Assembly (NCBI GenBank): GCA_946122785.1
Contig: CAMGYJ010000010.1
Coordinates: forward strand, 12,871,467 to 12,935,466
Direction of reading: 5' to 3'
DNA length: 64,000 nt
DNA from: Linum tenue
Lineage: Eukaryota; Streptophyta; Magnoliopsida; Malpighiales; Linaceae
Under the pieces are notes generated by a model. It did not search any database and was not told the DNA's origin. It saw only the letters and a list, made by a program, of their open reading frames with translations. Made by a program: the position numbers and the translations under genes. Below, piece after piece: positions 1-9,480 of the stretch (positions are counted from its first letter, which is position 1; each line of letters starts with the position of its first letter).

Positions 1-370
1 TACTTGATGGGCAAATCCCGGGTAGGTCAGACCCATTCAACTCTTTTATTTTATGATTAGTAGTTAGCCCATTAGAATCCATGCGTTAGTTTATTGTTAA
101 TTTTTTTCTTTTTAGCAATAAAAAGGAGTATTGCTTTTGCCTTTTCATTTATATTTTACCACCACGGAGAAATAAAAGGACTTAAAGAAAAAAATTGACA
201 CTCCTGAACCCGTTTAAATCCGCATGTGTACGGTAAGTTGGCCCGTTCCACAGAGGAAAAAGAAAAAAAATCGACACTCCCTATTCTACCCTTCCTACAA
301 CTAGAGCAGGGAATTTGAAATGAGGGAAGGGTTTTTTCCTCTCTGCAATTATATGTTTTTAATGTAAAAA
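1..370. other. Non-coding sequence at window edge
   Basis: AT-rich sequence with no gene I can support. If the EPFL gene to the right has another 3' exon, its intron would run through here. I looked on the minus strand for the missing Trp-Arg-Cys-Lys-Cys-type end of that gene and did not find it. Confidence 0.5.
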
Positions 371-453
371 GATACAACAAATGTACTTAGTGTGATTGGT
401 TATGATATTTGTTTTTCTTTAAAGTGGTCATGGTTCGAATCCTAGTAAGTATC
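371..453 (+). mobile_element. Possible short tRNA-derived SINE or tRNA retrocopy
   Basis: A good tRNA B-box (GGTTCGAATCC, 431-441) is preceded about 40 bp upstream by a weak A-box-like stretch (388-400). The flanks 356-370 (TTTTTAATGTAAAAA) and 454-470 (TTTTTAATGGATAAAAA) look like a target-site duplication with a small insertion. The small size and weak A-box leave this uncertain. Confidence 0.35.
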
Positions 454-614
454 TTTTTAATGGATAAAAAAAAGTAATTGTGAAGACCAAAATGTCCTCC
501 CTACTTTCACTCTGGATGCAGGAAATTTGAAATTGAGCTTGAAGTTTTCTCATTTGGCTTTTATTTATTGTATAGATATAGATATAATAATTACGACAAG
601 AAAACAACCTAATA

Positions 615-809
615 TTACATTGCTGGGTAATAATCCGCCGTCACCGGCGTCCCCAGCGGCATCGGCACGTGCACTAGCTTGCACGGTGTGCACTTCCCGC
701 ATTTCGACGTGCACCGCGGCGGCCACGATCCCGGCCCGCCCAACAACCTCCTTGTCAACGGCGTCGTCCAACCTTCCACCGGCATCCCATTCTTCTTCTC
801 CAAGTACTC
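615..809 (-). CDS. EPFL-type secreted signalling peptide, exon 3 (mature Cys-rich region, C-terminus incomplete)
   Basis: This exon encodes the mature region of an EPIDERMAL PATTERNING FACTOR-LIKE peptide, most like the EPFL4/5/6 group. These peptides are secreted and signal through ERECTA-family receptor kinases to control stomata and stem growth. What I see: an acceptor (CTACAG, 810-815) followed in frame by GAG; a basic Thr-Arg-Arg region; then Pro-Pro-Arg-Cys, Cys-Gly-x-Cys, Thr-Pro-Cys and Val-His-Val-Pro, ending Ala-Asp-Tyr-Tyr-Pro-Ala-Met and a TAA at 615-617. Family members continue with a Trp-Arg-Cys-x-Cys tail, so the last two cysteines are absent. Either the gene is truncated, or a donor (GTAATATT just at the Met codon) leads to another exon beyond 1. 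Two prolines usual in this loop are leucines. With exons 2 and 1 the frame is open for 127 codons. Confidence 0.8.
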   Translation of the reverse strand, partial: EYLEKKNGMPVEGWTTPLTRRLLGGPGSWPPRCTSKCGKCTPCKLVHVPMPLGTPVTADYYPAM

Positions 810-825
810 CTGTAGAGTTTCGATA

Positions 826-1266
826 GGAAAAGATCTCTGGTCACGTGATAAAACACCTAATGACAATTTATTCACGTATCTTTGTGATCATTTACGCTAT
901 TTGGTGGTTATTCACGTAATACTATAGTTATTCACGTAAAACTGTAAGTTATTCATATTCTTGTAAATGGAAAAGCATAATTTTCCCCTAATAATTTGTA
1001 TTGACTATATTTTATACAATTAAATTTGGATTCTCAATTAATCTTTAAAAATGTGTTACATTAATCATAATTTACATAATGACATCAATTTGATATGTGT
1101 GAATAACTAATAATATGCGTGAATAAACATCAGTTTGCGTGACCTAATAGTATTGGTTGCGTGAATAAGACAAATATGACATGAATAATACAAATATGAC
1201 GTGAATAAATAAGAAAATGAGTGAATTAGGTGATTTGTCACCTAACTTGACAAGAGACTTGATTCT
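826..1266. mobile_element. Non-autonomous DNA transposon (MITE-like) with inverted subterminal repeats
   Basis: The ends are imperfect inverted repeats (GGAAAAGATCTCTGGTCA at the left; the right end read backwards has AAGTCTCTTGTCA). They are followed on both arms by an AAATCACC/AAACACC motif and many copies of TTATTCACGT or its complement. The flanks share TTTCGATA (818-825 and 1267-1274), an 8-bp target-site duplication, or 9 bp with one mismatch. No coding capacity. It could be hAT-like (8 bp) or Mutator-like (9 bp). Confidence 0.65.
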
Positions 1267-1408
1267 TTTCGATAATCCATAACCGTCGGAGACTAATTAA
1301 TAATGTTTTTCAATGGGTTCTTATTTTGTTTATTTTTCAACAGAAGTACAAAACTCTTTTGGTTCTTGTCAAAATGTGAGCACTGAACACTTGTGGCACA
1401 AGTTACCG

Positions 1409-2337
1409 TAGGGCTGGGAATCTAGACCAAATCTTATGGGAAACCGCAGTCTAGATCGTATCGTATGGTTTGGTCTAGACCGTGAGACCATAATTATGGT
1501 CTGGTCTGGTTTGCGGTCTCATCCTTTAGTGCGTGGTTTGAAGTGATTTGGACCTCGGTCTACCGCAGTAAACCATAACAGACCGCGACACACTACCCAC
1601 TACCTCGGATAAAAATAACACTAAATTGAACCTCCATATGTGTATTTGAAGAACTAAGTTAGTTGATTCTTCATTTAGTTGAGAGCCAACAAATTGCCAA
1701 ATGATCGCTTATATGTTATCTCCTTATCAAATAACCACACAAAAACCAGAAAGACTCATAAATAATATTCACAGACAATGTCTAGACTATGGAGTCGATA
1801 AAACTTAAACACTAGAAAAAAATTCGTTCACCTTGATGAGATAAGCAAAATTATTGAGAGATATGCGACCATCTTAGTGGTTCAAAATTACCTCGACTTC
1901 ATCACAAAGGTTATCAATCGAGAGAACCTTCGGATCACTCGAGAGAGGAGAGAAGCGGTAGCACAAAGAGGAATAGGGAAACAAGGCTATTTGATGTGTC
2001 TGTGTGTTTGAAAATGGAAAAAACCCACTTCTATCCTCATATTTATTCTTATTTAATTATGATCACAATTTTTTGTTTCACTAGCATATTGGTCACTAGA
2101 ATTTTTTTTTATTGATACCGGCGAAGGGTTGGAGGGCGAACAAGCGTTCATTTTTTTTAACATTGTCAGTCTGGTCCAGACCGTACTGGACCGCACCACA
2201 CCGATGTGGTCTGGTCTGGACCGTATAGTATATGGTCTGACTATACGGTCTGGTCAATGGTCTCTGTTCCAATCTCTCGCTCTGGACCACAGACCATGTC
2301 TATGGTCTGAACCGGACCGCACCGTTTCCCACCCCTA
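1409..2337. mobile_element. Non-autonomous hAT-type DNA transposon
   Basis: The ends are TAGGGCTGGGAA and, reversed, TAGGGGTGGGAAAC, a hAT-style terminal inverted repeat. Both flanks carry a perfect 8-bp duplication AGTTACCG (1401-1408 and 2338-2345). Both subterminal regions are crowded with GGTCTGGTCT/GGTCTAGACC and GGACCGCACC motifs, as in hAT transposase-binding regions. The middle is AT-rich and has no transposase. Confidence 0.9.
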
Positions 2338-2552
2338 AGTTACCGAGACGAGTCATGGTAACGCGACTAGTGGAGTTGGGGGCTCAGTCTTAGGGTTAAA
2401 ATGCGCCAGATGGTGTTCACTCTCGGTTCATGAGAAGGAAGGAGCGGTTACCGTTGGAAGCGCCTTCGTCGTAATCGGACGGCGGAGGAAAGATTACATT
2501 ATTAGTTAAGCAAAGAAAAAGAAGAAGAGAACAAGCGAGGGGAATAGTGATC

Positions 2553-3036
2553 CAGCCTAGTTATTATGCTAATAGCATAAGTTGTTAGTATATACTAACG
2601 AATATCCAAAATGTATGAACTAGTATCTAAGTCTGCTGATTTTATTAAAGTATCTAGATAGCACAGACTAGTATTCAAAACATCACAAACTAGTATCTAG
2701 ATAGCATATAGTATATGAATACTCTTATGCCATATACCAACTAATATCCACAATTAATCAACTAGTATTCAATATGAATACTCTTATGTGTTATCTGGAT
2801 ACTCTTATGTGTTCTCTGGATACTAATTATATGTTGTATGGACACTATTCTGTTTTGTTTAGATATTAGTTTGTGAATTTGGAATAATAGTTGATTCATG
2901 GTGGATATCACTTAGCAAACCTTGAATACTAGTCTGTGCTCTCTAGATACTTTAGTACTTGGATACTAGTTCATGTATTTTGGATATCAGTTAGTATCTG
3001 CTAACGTATCTTCAAGTTAGCAGATTAACTTTCCCC
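2553..3036. mobile_element. Mutator-like MITE with long inverted repeats
   Basis: Two long arms are imperfect inverted copies. Motifs such as GAACTAGTATC, AAAGTATCTAGA and AGCACAGACTAGTATTCAA occur in the left arm and reversed in the right. The flanks are a perfect 9-bp duplication ATAGTGATC (2544-2552 and 3037-3045), the length left by Mutator-like transposases. The outermost bases of the left end have diverged. No coding capacity. Confidence 0.8.
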
Positions 3037-3323
3037 ATAGTGATCGGTGTAGGGTGCAGGGGCGCAGTCACAGTGGGTTGTTTTTGGACCGTTGCAATTG
3101 CCTCTGTTTGGTGACCAGGAAAAGACGAGAAATGACAGTGAGTGGAAAAACACAGAAAACAAAAAAGGAGCTGACCGGCAGGTAGGAAGGCAAGACAAGA
3201 ATCTTTCTTGGTGGAGTGGAATTCACTTCACTGTAATTCACCAGTAAAGTTTCAATCTTGTAACAGTAGAGAGAGAGAGAGAGTAATTACGTTGAACTTG
3301 AAGTAGAAGTAGAGAGTACTAAC

Positions 3324-3367
3324 CTGAAAATGCAAATCGGGGGAAGCAGAGAAAGTGCACCTGATGC
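3324..3367 (-). CDS. EPFL-type gene, predicted exon 2
   Basis: A 44-nt predicted exon. It is bounded by an acceptor (AAACTGCAG, plus-strand 3368-3376) and a strong donor (CAG/GTTAGT, ending at 3324). Exon 1 leaves one base of a codon, 44 nt completes it and returns to phase 0, and exon 3 starts in phase 0, so the three exons join without a frame break. It codes for 15 unremarkable residues between the signal peptide and the Cys-rich region, where family members vary most. This is inferred from splice signals and phase only; RNA evidence would settle it. Confidence 0.5.
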
Positions 3368-3553
3368 CTGCAGTTTACCCACATTCAGTAATGAGAAGAA
3401 CAAATTCAGTTACAAAGTATGAGAACAAGTCACATTTCCTGCCTCTTCTGTTTGCCTCGTCTTCCTTAAAAAGAATACCCCATTAATGTCGACATTCAAT
3501 TAACAGAATAAATGAAGTAGTTGCGAGTTGGGGAGGATAGGAAAGTACCAGGA

Positions 3554-4061
3554 TGTTGGGGATTAGCGGAAGTAGTGGTAATTTTGGATCTAGACTAAGG
3601 AAACAATTGGTGTTTAATCACTCTTTTTTATAAATCACTCAAACAAACAAGGCCTTAACTTTTGGCACTTGTTCTTACAACTCACACACGTAGGAGACTT
3701 CCTTTCCTTTCCTTTCTTTTCTTTTTGTTTTCACTTCTCTGCTCTTGCCCATAGCTCACGTACACATATAAAATAGGAGATGGAAACATTGGTTCCCCTC
3801 ACACTAAATACAATTGGTTGATTTCTATATATTATTACAGACACATAACATGTTGTGGATGAGATGAGTAGAAAGCTCAACTCCCACATTTATTTGTGCA
3901 ATCCAAATTGGTCTTCATCACCATCAATCCATCATGCTGTCCAAGGGCCTCTCATTCACTTCACCTTGTTGGTTGTTCACATTCCAAGACAAGTTGTAAG
4001 CATAATGATCCATAAATGATAATTGACCCCTCCTGTTTAATTGCAAATTAGTATTTCAACA
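3554..4061 (-). repeat. 3' LTR of the copia element
   Basis: Begins TGTTGGGG and ends TTTCAACA, with TG..CA termini. It pairs with 8211-8713. A CCTTTCCTTT run is longer here than in the other LTR. Confidence 0.9.
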
Positions 4062-4068
4062 CCCCCTC

Positions 4069-5826
4069 TTAATTTGCAATTTGGAGTAGCTCCTTGAACT
4101 TCCCAAACTTTTCACGGGTTACCGTCTTTGTCATGATATCTGCTGGCTGGTCGTCGGTGTTGATAAATTCCATCACGATTAATCCTTCGTTGACGAGGTC
4201 TCGGATGAAATGATGACGCAACTTGATATGCTTCGATCTTGCGTGAAATACTGGATTTTTTGTCATGGCTATAGCTGACATGTTGTCACAATGAATAATG
4301 GTTGGACCATTTTCATTTTGCTGCAAATCAGAAATTAATCTTTTTAGCCATACCGCTTCGCATGTTGCATCTGTAGTTGCGATATATTCTGCTTCCGCTG
4401 AAGATAATGCCACAGTCTTTTGCTTCTTTGAACTCCAGGAAATGGGTTTTGAACCCAGGCAAAATATGTACCCCGATGTGCTTTTTCGGTCATCTAGTGA
4501 TCCTGCCCAGTCACTATCGGTAAATCCAGTCATCTTGCTTTCTGCTTCTTTCTTGTACATCAGGCCCAATTTCTTTGTACCTTGAAGATACCGCAAAATT
4601 CTTTTTGCTACTGCAAAATGAAGTTTGCTAGGTTCATTCATAAATCTTGATATAGGACTTACTGAATGACATATATCCGGCCTGGTATGTGTCAGGTAAA
4701 TGAGTGACCCGACAAGACTTCTGTACAGCTTTTCCATCAACTTTTTTAGCTCCATCATTGCGTTGCAATTTCTCGTTCAACACCATCGGTGTTGAGATTG
4801 GTTTGCACGTTGCCATGTGAAATCTTTTGAGCATATCTTCGGTGTAGTTCTCCTGTGAAATAAATATTTCTCCACGTGACTGCTTCACTTGGATCCCAAG
4901 AAAATACTTCATGAGTCCCAAGTCCGTCATCTCGAATTCTTTCATCATGGTACTTTTGAATTCTTCGATCATATGTTGATTTGTACCTGTGTAAATCAAG
5001 TCATCAACATACAAACACACCATTAGAAAATCTTTTCATTCTCCCTTTTTGATGTAGAGAGATGCTTCACTCGGACTTCTTTGAAATCCGTTTTGCTGAA
5101 AATATCGATCAATTCTGCTGTTCCAGGCTCTCGGTGCTTGCTTCTGCCCGTATAAAGCCTTTTGGAGACGATAGACTTTGTCTTCTTCTCCTATTTTCTC
5201 ATAGCCTCTTGGTTGTTCCACATAGACTTCTTCTTCTAGTTCTCCATTCAGAAATGCTAATTTGACATCCAGCTGGTATACTGGTAACTCCAGTTGAACA
5301 GCTAGAGTGAATACTGTTTGATGGTCTCCATTATCGCTACTGGTGCGTATGTCTCGTGAAAATCAATACCGGGTTGTTGTGAATAGCCCTTTGCCACCAG
5401 TCGAGCTTTGTACTTCTGGATAGTACCATTTTCATTGAATTTGATCTTATAGATCCATTTGAGACCTATAACCGGTTTGCTCTCCGGTTGATCAACAAGC
5501 TCCCATGTCTTGTTTTTCTCGATCATGGAAATTTCTGCATCCATTGCCTCGTTCCAAACTTCTTCTTTGGATGCTTCTTCAAAGACTTGAGGTTCACATG
5601 AAAAATATGCAACATGACTTGTTTCATAAATTTCTCGCAAAGACCTTGTTTTTAACGGAGGTGAATCCGATTCTGTTACGACGTCTCTGAAGTCGTCTTC
5701 TTCTGGGCTAGGTGCAGAATTTCTTTCTGGACTTGCAACTGGGTATGGTTCGTTGCAGTGGTCTTCTGGAGTTGCTGAGTCCTCCAAAATTTCATAACTT
5801 GGTGGAGATTGAGAAATTGGATTTTC
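4069..5826 (-). pseudogene. Copia reverse transcriptase-RNase H region, broken by two frameshifts and a stop
   Basis: Continues the polyprotein after the TGA at about 5824. The RT begins with Trp-Lys-Ala/Lys-Ala-Arg-Leu-Val-Ala-Lys-Gly-type sequence. It is shifted by a one-base loss in an A run at about 5315-5320, meets a TGA at 5036-5038, carries the catalytic Tyr-Val-Asp-Asp just after, and is shifted again by one extra base near 4729-4734. RNase H follows with Ser-Ala-Glu-Ala-Glu-Tyr and ends near the polypurine tract. Four lesions make autonomous activity unlikely. Confidence 0.85.
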
Positions 5827-8130
5827 TCAATTCCACTCCGTCATCTCATCAAAGATCACATCTCGGGAAAGCACCACTTCGTTCTTTACTGGGTTGTAAA
5901 GACGATAGCCTTTGGACTCATCACTGTAGCCGGTGAAGATCAGCTTTTCTCCCTTCTGATCAAACTTGTCTTGGTTTGGGGTAGAGATATGTGCATAAGC
6001 TATGCACCCAAAGACTTTGAGGTGATCCACTTGTGGCCTCCGATGGTGCCACACATGTATCGGTGTCTTATTCTGAACTGCTTTGGTTGGTAATCTGTTG
6101 AGGATGTAAATTGTTGTATTGACCGCTTCTACCCACAAGTTGTTGGGAAGCTTCTTTGATTTGAGCATACTTCTCTCCATCTCCACAATCGTGCGATTTT
6201 TCCGTTCTGCCACGCCATTTTGTTGTGGTGTGTAACGGACCGTCAACTGCCTTTTTATCCCGTTGTTTCGGCAATACTCCATGAATGGAGTATAAATAAA
6301 TTCTCCTCCACGATCTGTACGGAGAGTTTTGATTTTATGGCCACTTTCCTTCTCAACTACTGCTTGGAACTGACGAAATTTGGGAAAAGCTTCTGACTTT
6401 TGCTCCAGAAAGAATACCCACATCATTCTGGTGAAGTTATCTACAAATAATAGAAAATATCTTTTACCGCTGAGTGATTGTGTTCGGGTTGGACCGCATA
6501 TGTCTGCATGTACCAACTCCAGTGGCACTTTTGCTCTCCAAGATGTCTTTGGAAATGGTAAACGATGCATTTTGCCATATATGCATCCTTCACATATTTT
6601 ATCTTCTCTGTTGATCTGGGGAAGTCCCACCATCATATTTTTCTGCTTAAGCAATTTGAGGCCTTTGAAGTTGAGATGACCGTATCTGAGATGCCATAGG
6701 AAGGACTGATCGAGATTTTCACTCTTGAATGCTACTTCACCATTTTGTGACATAGCAAGAGAGAAAATTCTGTTGGAAGTCATCGGGACTTTGGCCACCA
6801 TGAAATTGTCTGCTTTGTTGATAATCTCGCATACGCCATTATCAAACAATAGCTTGTAATTTTTCAGCATCAGTTGTCCCACGCTAAGTAGATTGAGAGT
6901 TAGCTCCGGAACATACAAAACATCTCGAATGAGAGTTTTTTTGCCTTCTTCTGTGCATACAACAACTGTGCCTTTTCCTTCCACTTTTAGCTTCTTCCCG
7001 TCTCCCAATTTGACTTGAGAGCGGTATTTGTCATCGATGTCGGTGAAGGACTCTAGATCTCCAGTCATGTGGTTACTGCAACCACTATCCACCATCCAGG
7101 GAAGTTGTGACTTTTGCTCACCATTCAAGCATGATAAGGCCACCATATTGCTTTCTTCATTTTTGGTGCTGCTTGACTCACCTTCTTCTTGCTTGTTCTG
7201 GAACCAGCAATCTCTCTGGGAGTGGTTTTGAATTTTGCACTTGGTGCACTTGAATCTACAATCTTTTGTTGCATGGCCCGTCTTTTTGCAAATTATGCAA
7301 CTCGAGCCGGTGTAGCCCGATTTTTGTTGTTGATAATTGTGTTGGTTGTTTCCTCTGTAATTGGATCTTCCTCTTCCTCTTCCTCTTCCTTGTGAATTTC
7401 CCCCTCTCTGGCCTTGCTCCGATTTGGCATATTTACTTTCCGTCATGCTGACTTTTGACGAGAAAGCTTGCTCCAATGGCGGTTTGGTGAAGCGACTCAT
7501 TCTTTGCTCGTGTGCTACAAGTGAGCCCATCAACTCGCTCATTGGTAGATTTGTCAAATCTTTGGTTTCTTCTATCACGGCAACAATATGTTTGAACTTC
7601 GATGATAGGCTACGGAGAATTCTTTCCATAACCTTCCTTTCTTCCATGACGTCACCAATGGCTTTGATCTGGTTGACTGTCTCCGCAACACGTGAGTGGA
7701 AGTCTTTGATGGTGTCGGTTTCCTTCATCATCAAGTTGTCGAACTGTCGCCATAAACTTTGGCGCCTGATGGAGATTGCCTTTTCAGAACCTTGAAATTT
7801 TTCACGCAAGACATCCCAAGCTTCTTTGGCCATTTTGATGCCATAGATTCTCGGGTAAATCGATTTGCTCACTGCTTGCTGAATTATTCTCAAGGCGCTG
7901 GCATTTTGCTTGGCATTCTCCTTGTACTCCTTTGTCTGCTTACCTGCTCGTTTCTTTGAGTCTTCATCCTCGTCTTGTGGATCTTCATATCCTTCTTGGA
8001 CGATGTCCCACAGATCTTGAGAGATGAAAATTGGCTCCATTTGGGCACTCCAGTACTCGTACAATTCTCCATCGAAAATGGGAATATTAGAGGAGGTAGC
8101 AAACATGGTGTTTGATGAAGTTGTTGCCAT
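5827..8130 (-). CDS. Copia gag-protease-integrase open reading frame (767 aa)
   Basis: First and largest open part of the copia polyprotein. In order: a gag domain of the UBN2/DUF4219 type (about residues 10-215); two CCHC zinc knuckles (C278-C281-H286-C291 and C295-C298-H303-C308); a retropepsin with Asp-Ser-Gly at 348-350; an integrase zinc-binding region (His-Leu-Arg-Tyr-Gly-His and Cys-x2-Cys); and the integrase core with Thr-Asp-Arg-Gly-Gly-Glu-Phe and Asn-Gly-Val-Ala-Glu-Arg. The ATG at 8130 lies about 65 nt inside the primer-binding site. The frame ends at a TGA that interrupts the polyprotein just before the RT, most likely a point mutation because the same frame continues immediately. 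Confidence 0.9.
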   Translation of the reverse strand: MATTSSNTMFATSSNIPIFDGELYEYWSAQMEPIFISQDLWDIVQEGYEDPQDEDEDSKKRAGKQTKEYKENAKQNASALRIIQQAVSKSIYPRIYGIKMAKEAWDVLREKFQGSEKAISIRRQSLWRQFDNLMMKETDTIKDFHSRVAETVNQIKAIGDVMEERKVMERILRSLSSKFKHIVAVIEETKDLTNLPMSELMGSLVAHEQRMSRFTKPPLEQAFSSKVSMTESKYAKSEQGQRGGNSQGRGRGRGRSNYRGNNQHNYQQQKSGYTGSSCIICKKTGHATKDCRFKCTKCKIQNHSQRDCWFQNKQEEGESSSTKNEESNMVALSCLNGEQKSQLPWMVDSGCSNHMTGDLESFTDIDDKYRSQVKLGDGKKLKVEGKGTVVVCTEEGKKTLIRDVLYVPELTLNLLSVGQLMLKNYKLLFDNGVCEIINKADNFMVAKVPMTSNRIFSLAMSQNGEVAFKSENLDQSFLWHLRYGHLNFKGLKLLKQKNMMVGLPQINREDKICEGCIYGKMHRLPFPKTSWRAKVPLELVHADICGPTRTQSLSGKRYFLLFVDNFTRMMWVFFLEQKSEAFPKFRQFQAVVEKESGHKIKTLRTDRGGEFIYTPFMEYCRNNGIKRQLTVRYTPQQNGVAERKNRTIVEMERSMLKSKKLPNNLWVEAVNTTIYILNRLPTKAVQNKTPIHVWHHRRPQVDHLKVFGCIAYAHISTPNQDKFDQKGEKLIFTGYSDESKGYRLYNPVKNEVVLSRDVIFDEMTEWN

Positions 8131-8210
8131 GGATTTTTTAGAAAGTTGTGTAGGCTAGTAATTTGGGGATTTTTGAGAGGATAAAAGGGTATTAGCTCTG
8201 ATACCAAATT

Positions 8211-8713
8211 TTTTGGGGATTAGCGGAAGTAGTGGTAATTTTGGATCAAGACAAAGGAAACAATTGGTGTTTAATCACTCTTTTTTATAAATCACTCAAA
8301 CAAACAAGGCCTTAACTTTTGGCATTTGTTCTTACAACTCACACACGCAGGAGACTTCCTTTCCTTCTTTTCTTTTTGTTTTTCACTTCTCTGCTCTTGC
8401 ACATACCTCACGTACACATATGTAATAGGAGATGGAAACATTGGTTCCCCTCACACTAAATACAATTGGTTGATTTCTATCTATTATTACAGACACATAA
8501 CATGTTGTGGATGAGATGAGTAGAAAGCTCAACTCCCACATTTGTTTGTGCAATCCAAATTGGTCTTCATCACCATCAATCCATCATGATGTCCAAGGGC
8601 CTCTCATTCACTTCACCTTGTTGGTTGTTCACGTTCCAAGACAAGTTGTAAGCATAATGATCCATAAATGATAATTGACTCCTCCTGTTTAATTGCAAAT
8701 CAGTATTTCAACA
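8211..8713 (-). repeat. 5' LTR of the copia element
   Basis: Same sequence as 3554-4061 apart from scattered differences. The outermost TG at the inner edge has become TT. The primer-binding site follows after four bases. Confidence 0.9.
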
Positions 8714-8858
8714 CAGGAGAAGGCAGAGTATCACTGTAGAAGAAGATGATGGTGACGACGAAACAGAGTAATGCTCTGCACCAGCTGTTGCTTATATAGC
8801 TTCTTCTTCTTCTTCTAGACAATGATGATGATGACCCTTTTCTGTTCACCGCCTCCAT
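8714..8858 (-). CDS. EPFL-type gene, exon 1 (start codon and signal peptide)
   Basis: The ATG at 8858 opens 48 codons plus one base. The product begins with a Ser-rich and then strongly basic stretch (five Arg in a row), followed by a hydrophobic segment (ALLCFVVTIIFFY, about residues 29-41). This is a signal peptide or signal anchor of the kind EPFL6-like precursors carry. The exon ends ..CTTCTCCTG; in the empty allele the next bases are GTACTTTCC, a usable 5' splice site. The copia element at 3554-8713 inserted in the last five exon bases, duplicating CAGGA (plus strand), so the splice site is now 5.2 kb away beside the left duplicate. The exon is too short and too interrupted to show as a long open frame. 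The link to exon 3 is inferred from order, strand, phase and family layout. Confidence 0.6.
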
Positions 8859-9480
8859 CAATGACTAACAACCAGCAGAAACAACTACTGAAGCTTTGCA
8901 GGTGTCTGTTGTGGTTTGACAGAGAAACTCCGGATGAGGGGTTTTGGTTTATGAATCAGAGATAATATCGATCATGGATATATAGAAGAAGAGATTGGGG
9001 GGGGGGGGGAGGAAACCAGTGTGCCTAACATAACCGGCGCTTTTGTCTGCAGATAGTGCTGTTCATATCAGTTTATGTTTCTTCTTTTCCTTGTATTTCT
9101 TAAAGAATATAAGTGGGACAGGGGAAAATCCAACAATGGAACCAGTAGTGGGATGAAAAGGAAAAGAAGCTGAGAAGGAAATGTTTGTTTATGGCGAAAG
9201 ACACGGGTGGGAAATGAGAGTTGAGAAAGGAGAAGAAGACGGCAATAAGGGAAGGAGGGAGAGTGAGTGGGGAGAAAGGGTGCGTACCTAAGCAATTACC
9301 ATGTTTGGGGTTGAAAGAATGGGTTGCAGCTTTTGCCTTCGCTTCACTGTCTACTCTCTACTGAAAGGCTAAACCTCCCCATTCTTTCGCAAACCCAGCA
9401 GCAAACCAGTGCCAAGGCAAGATTCTCTAACGCACACGTTCTGCCTCTGCTTTCTCCGTCAAACACTGCAAGCAAAAGAA
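8859..9480 (-). promoter_or_regulatory. Upstream region of the EPFL-type gene
   Basis: Sequence 5' of the predicted start codon at 8858. It has CT-rich stretches on the minus strand (9060-9290) typical of plant 5' leaders, a G run (8999-9010) and a TATATA-like site near 8977-8983. No coding gene is supported. The exact transcription start cannot be read. Confidence 0.3.

Larger units (their letters stand above)
810..3323 (-). other. EPFL-type gene intron 2, filled by three small transposons
   Basis: Predicted intron of about 2.5 kb. It holds elements at 826-1266, 1409-2337 and 2553-3036, together about three quarters of its length. The first lies 16 bp from the acceptor. The remaining sequence (1275-1400, 2346-2543, 3046-3323) is AT-rich with no coding signal; a GA microsatellite is at 3271-3286. 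Confidence 0.45.
3554..8713 (-). mobile_element. Ty1/copia LTR retrotransposon, structurally complete but with a broken pol
   Basis: A full-structure copia element on the minus strand with a 5-bp duplication CAGGA (3549-3553 and 8714-8718). Left (3') LTR 3554-4061, right (5') LTR 8211-8713. The primer-binding site 8195-8206 reads TGGTATCAGAGC on the element strand, matching initiator tRNA-Met. A polypurine tract (AAGAGGGGG on the element strand) lies at 4062-4070. By eye the LTRs differ at about 15 bases plus small indels (about 97% identical). The coding region has two frameshifts and two in-frame stops. The element sits at the exon 1/intron 1 border of the EPFL gene in the same orientation as that gene. 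Confidence 0.95.

Noticed and set aside
527..826. Plus-strand Ala/Ser/Pro-rich 99-codon frame
   Set aside because: It is antisense to the EPFL exon; its composition comes from the GC-rich Cys domain on the other strand.
7361..7795. Plus-strand frames opposite the copia gag
   Set aside because: Shadows of the copia coding strand; no domain and no independent signals.
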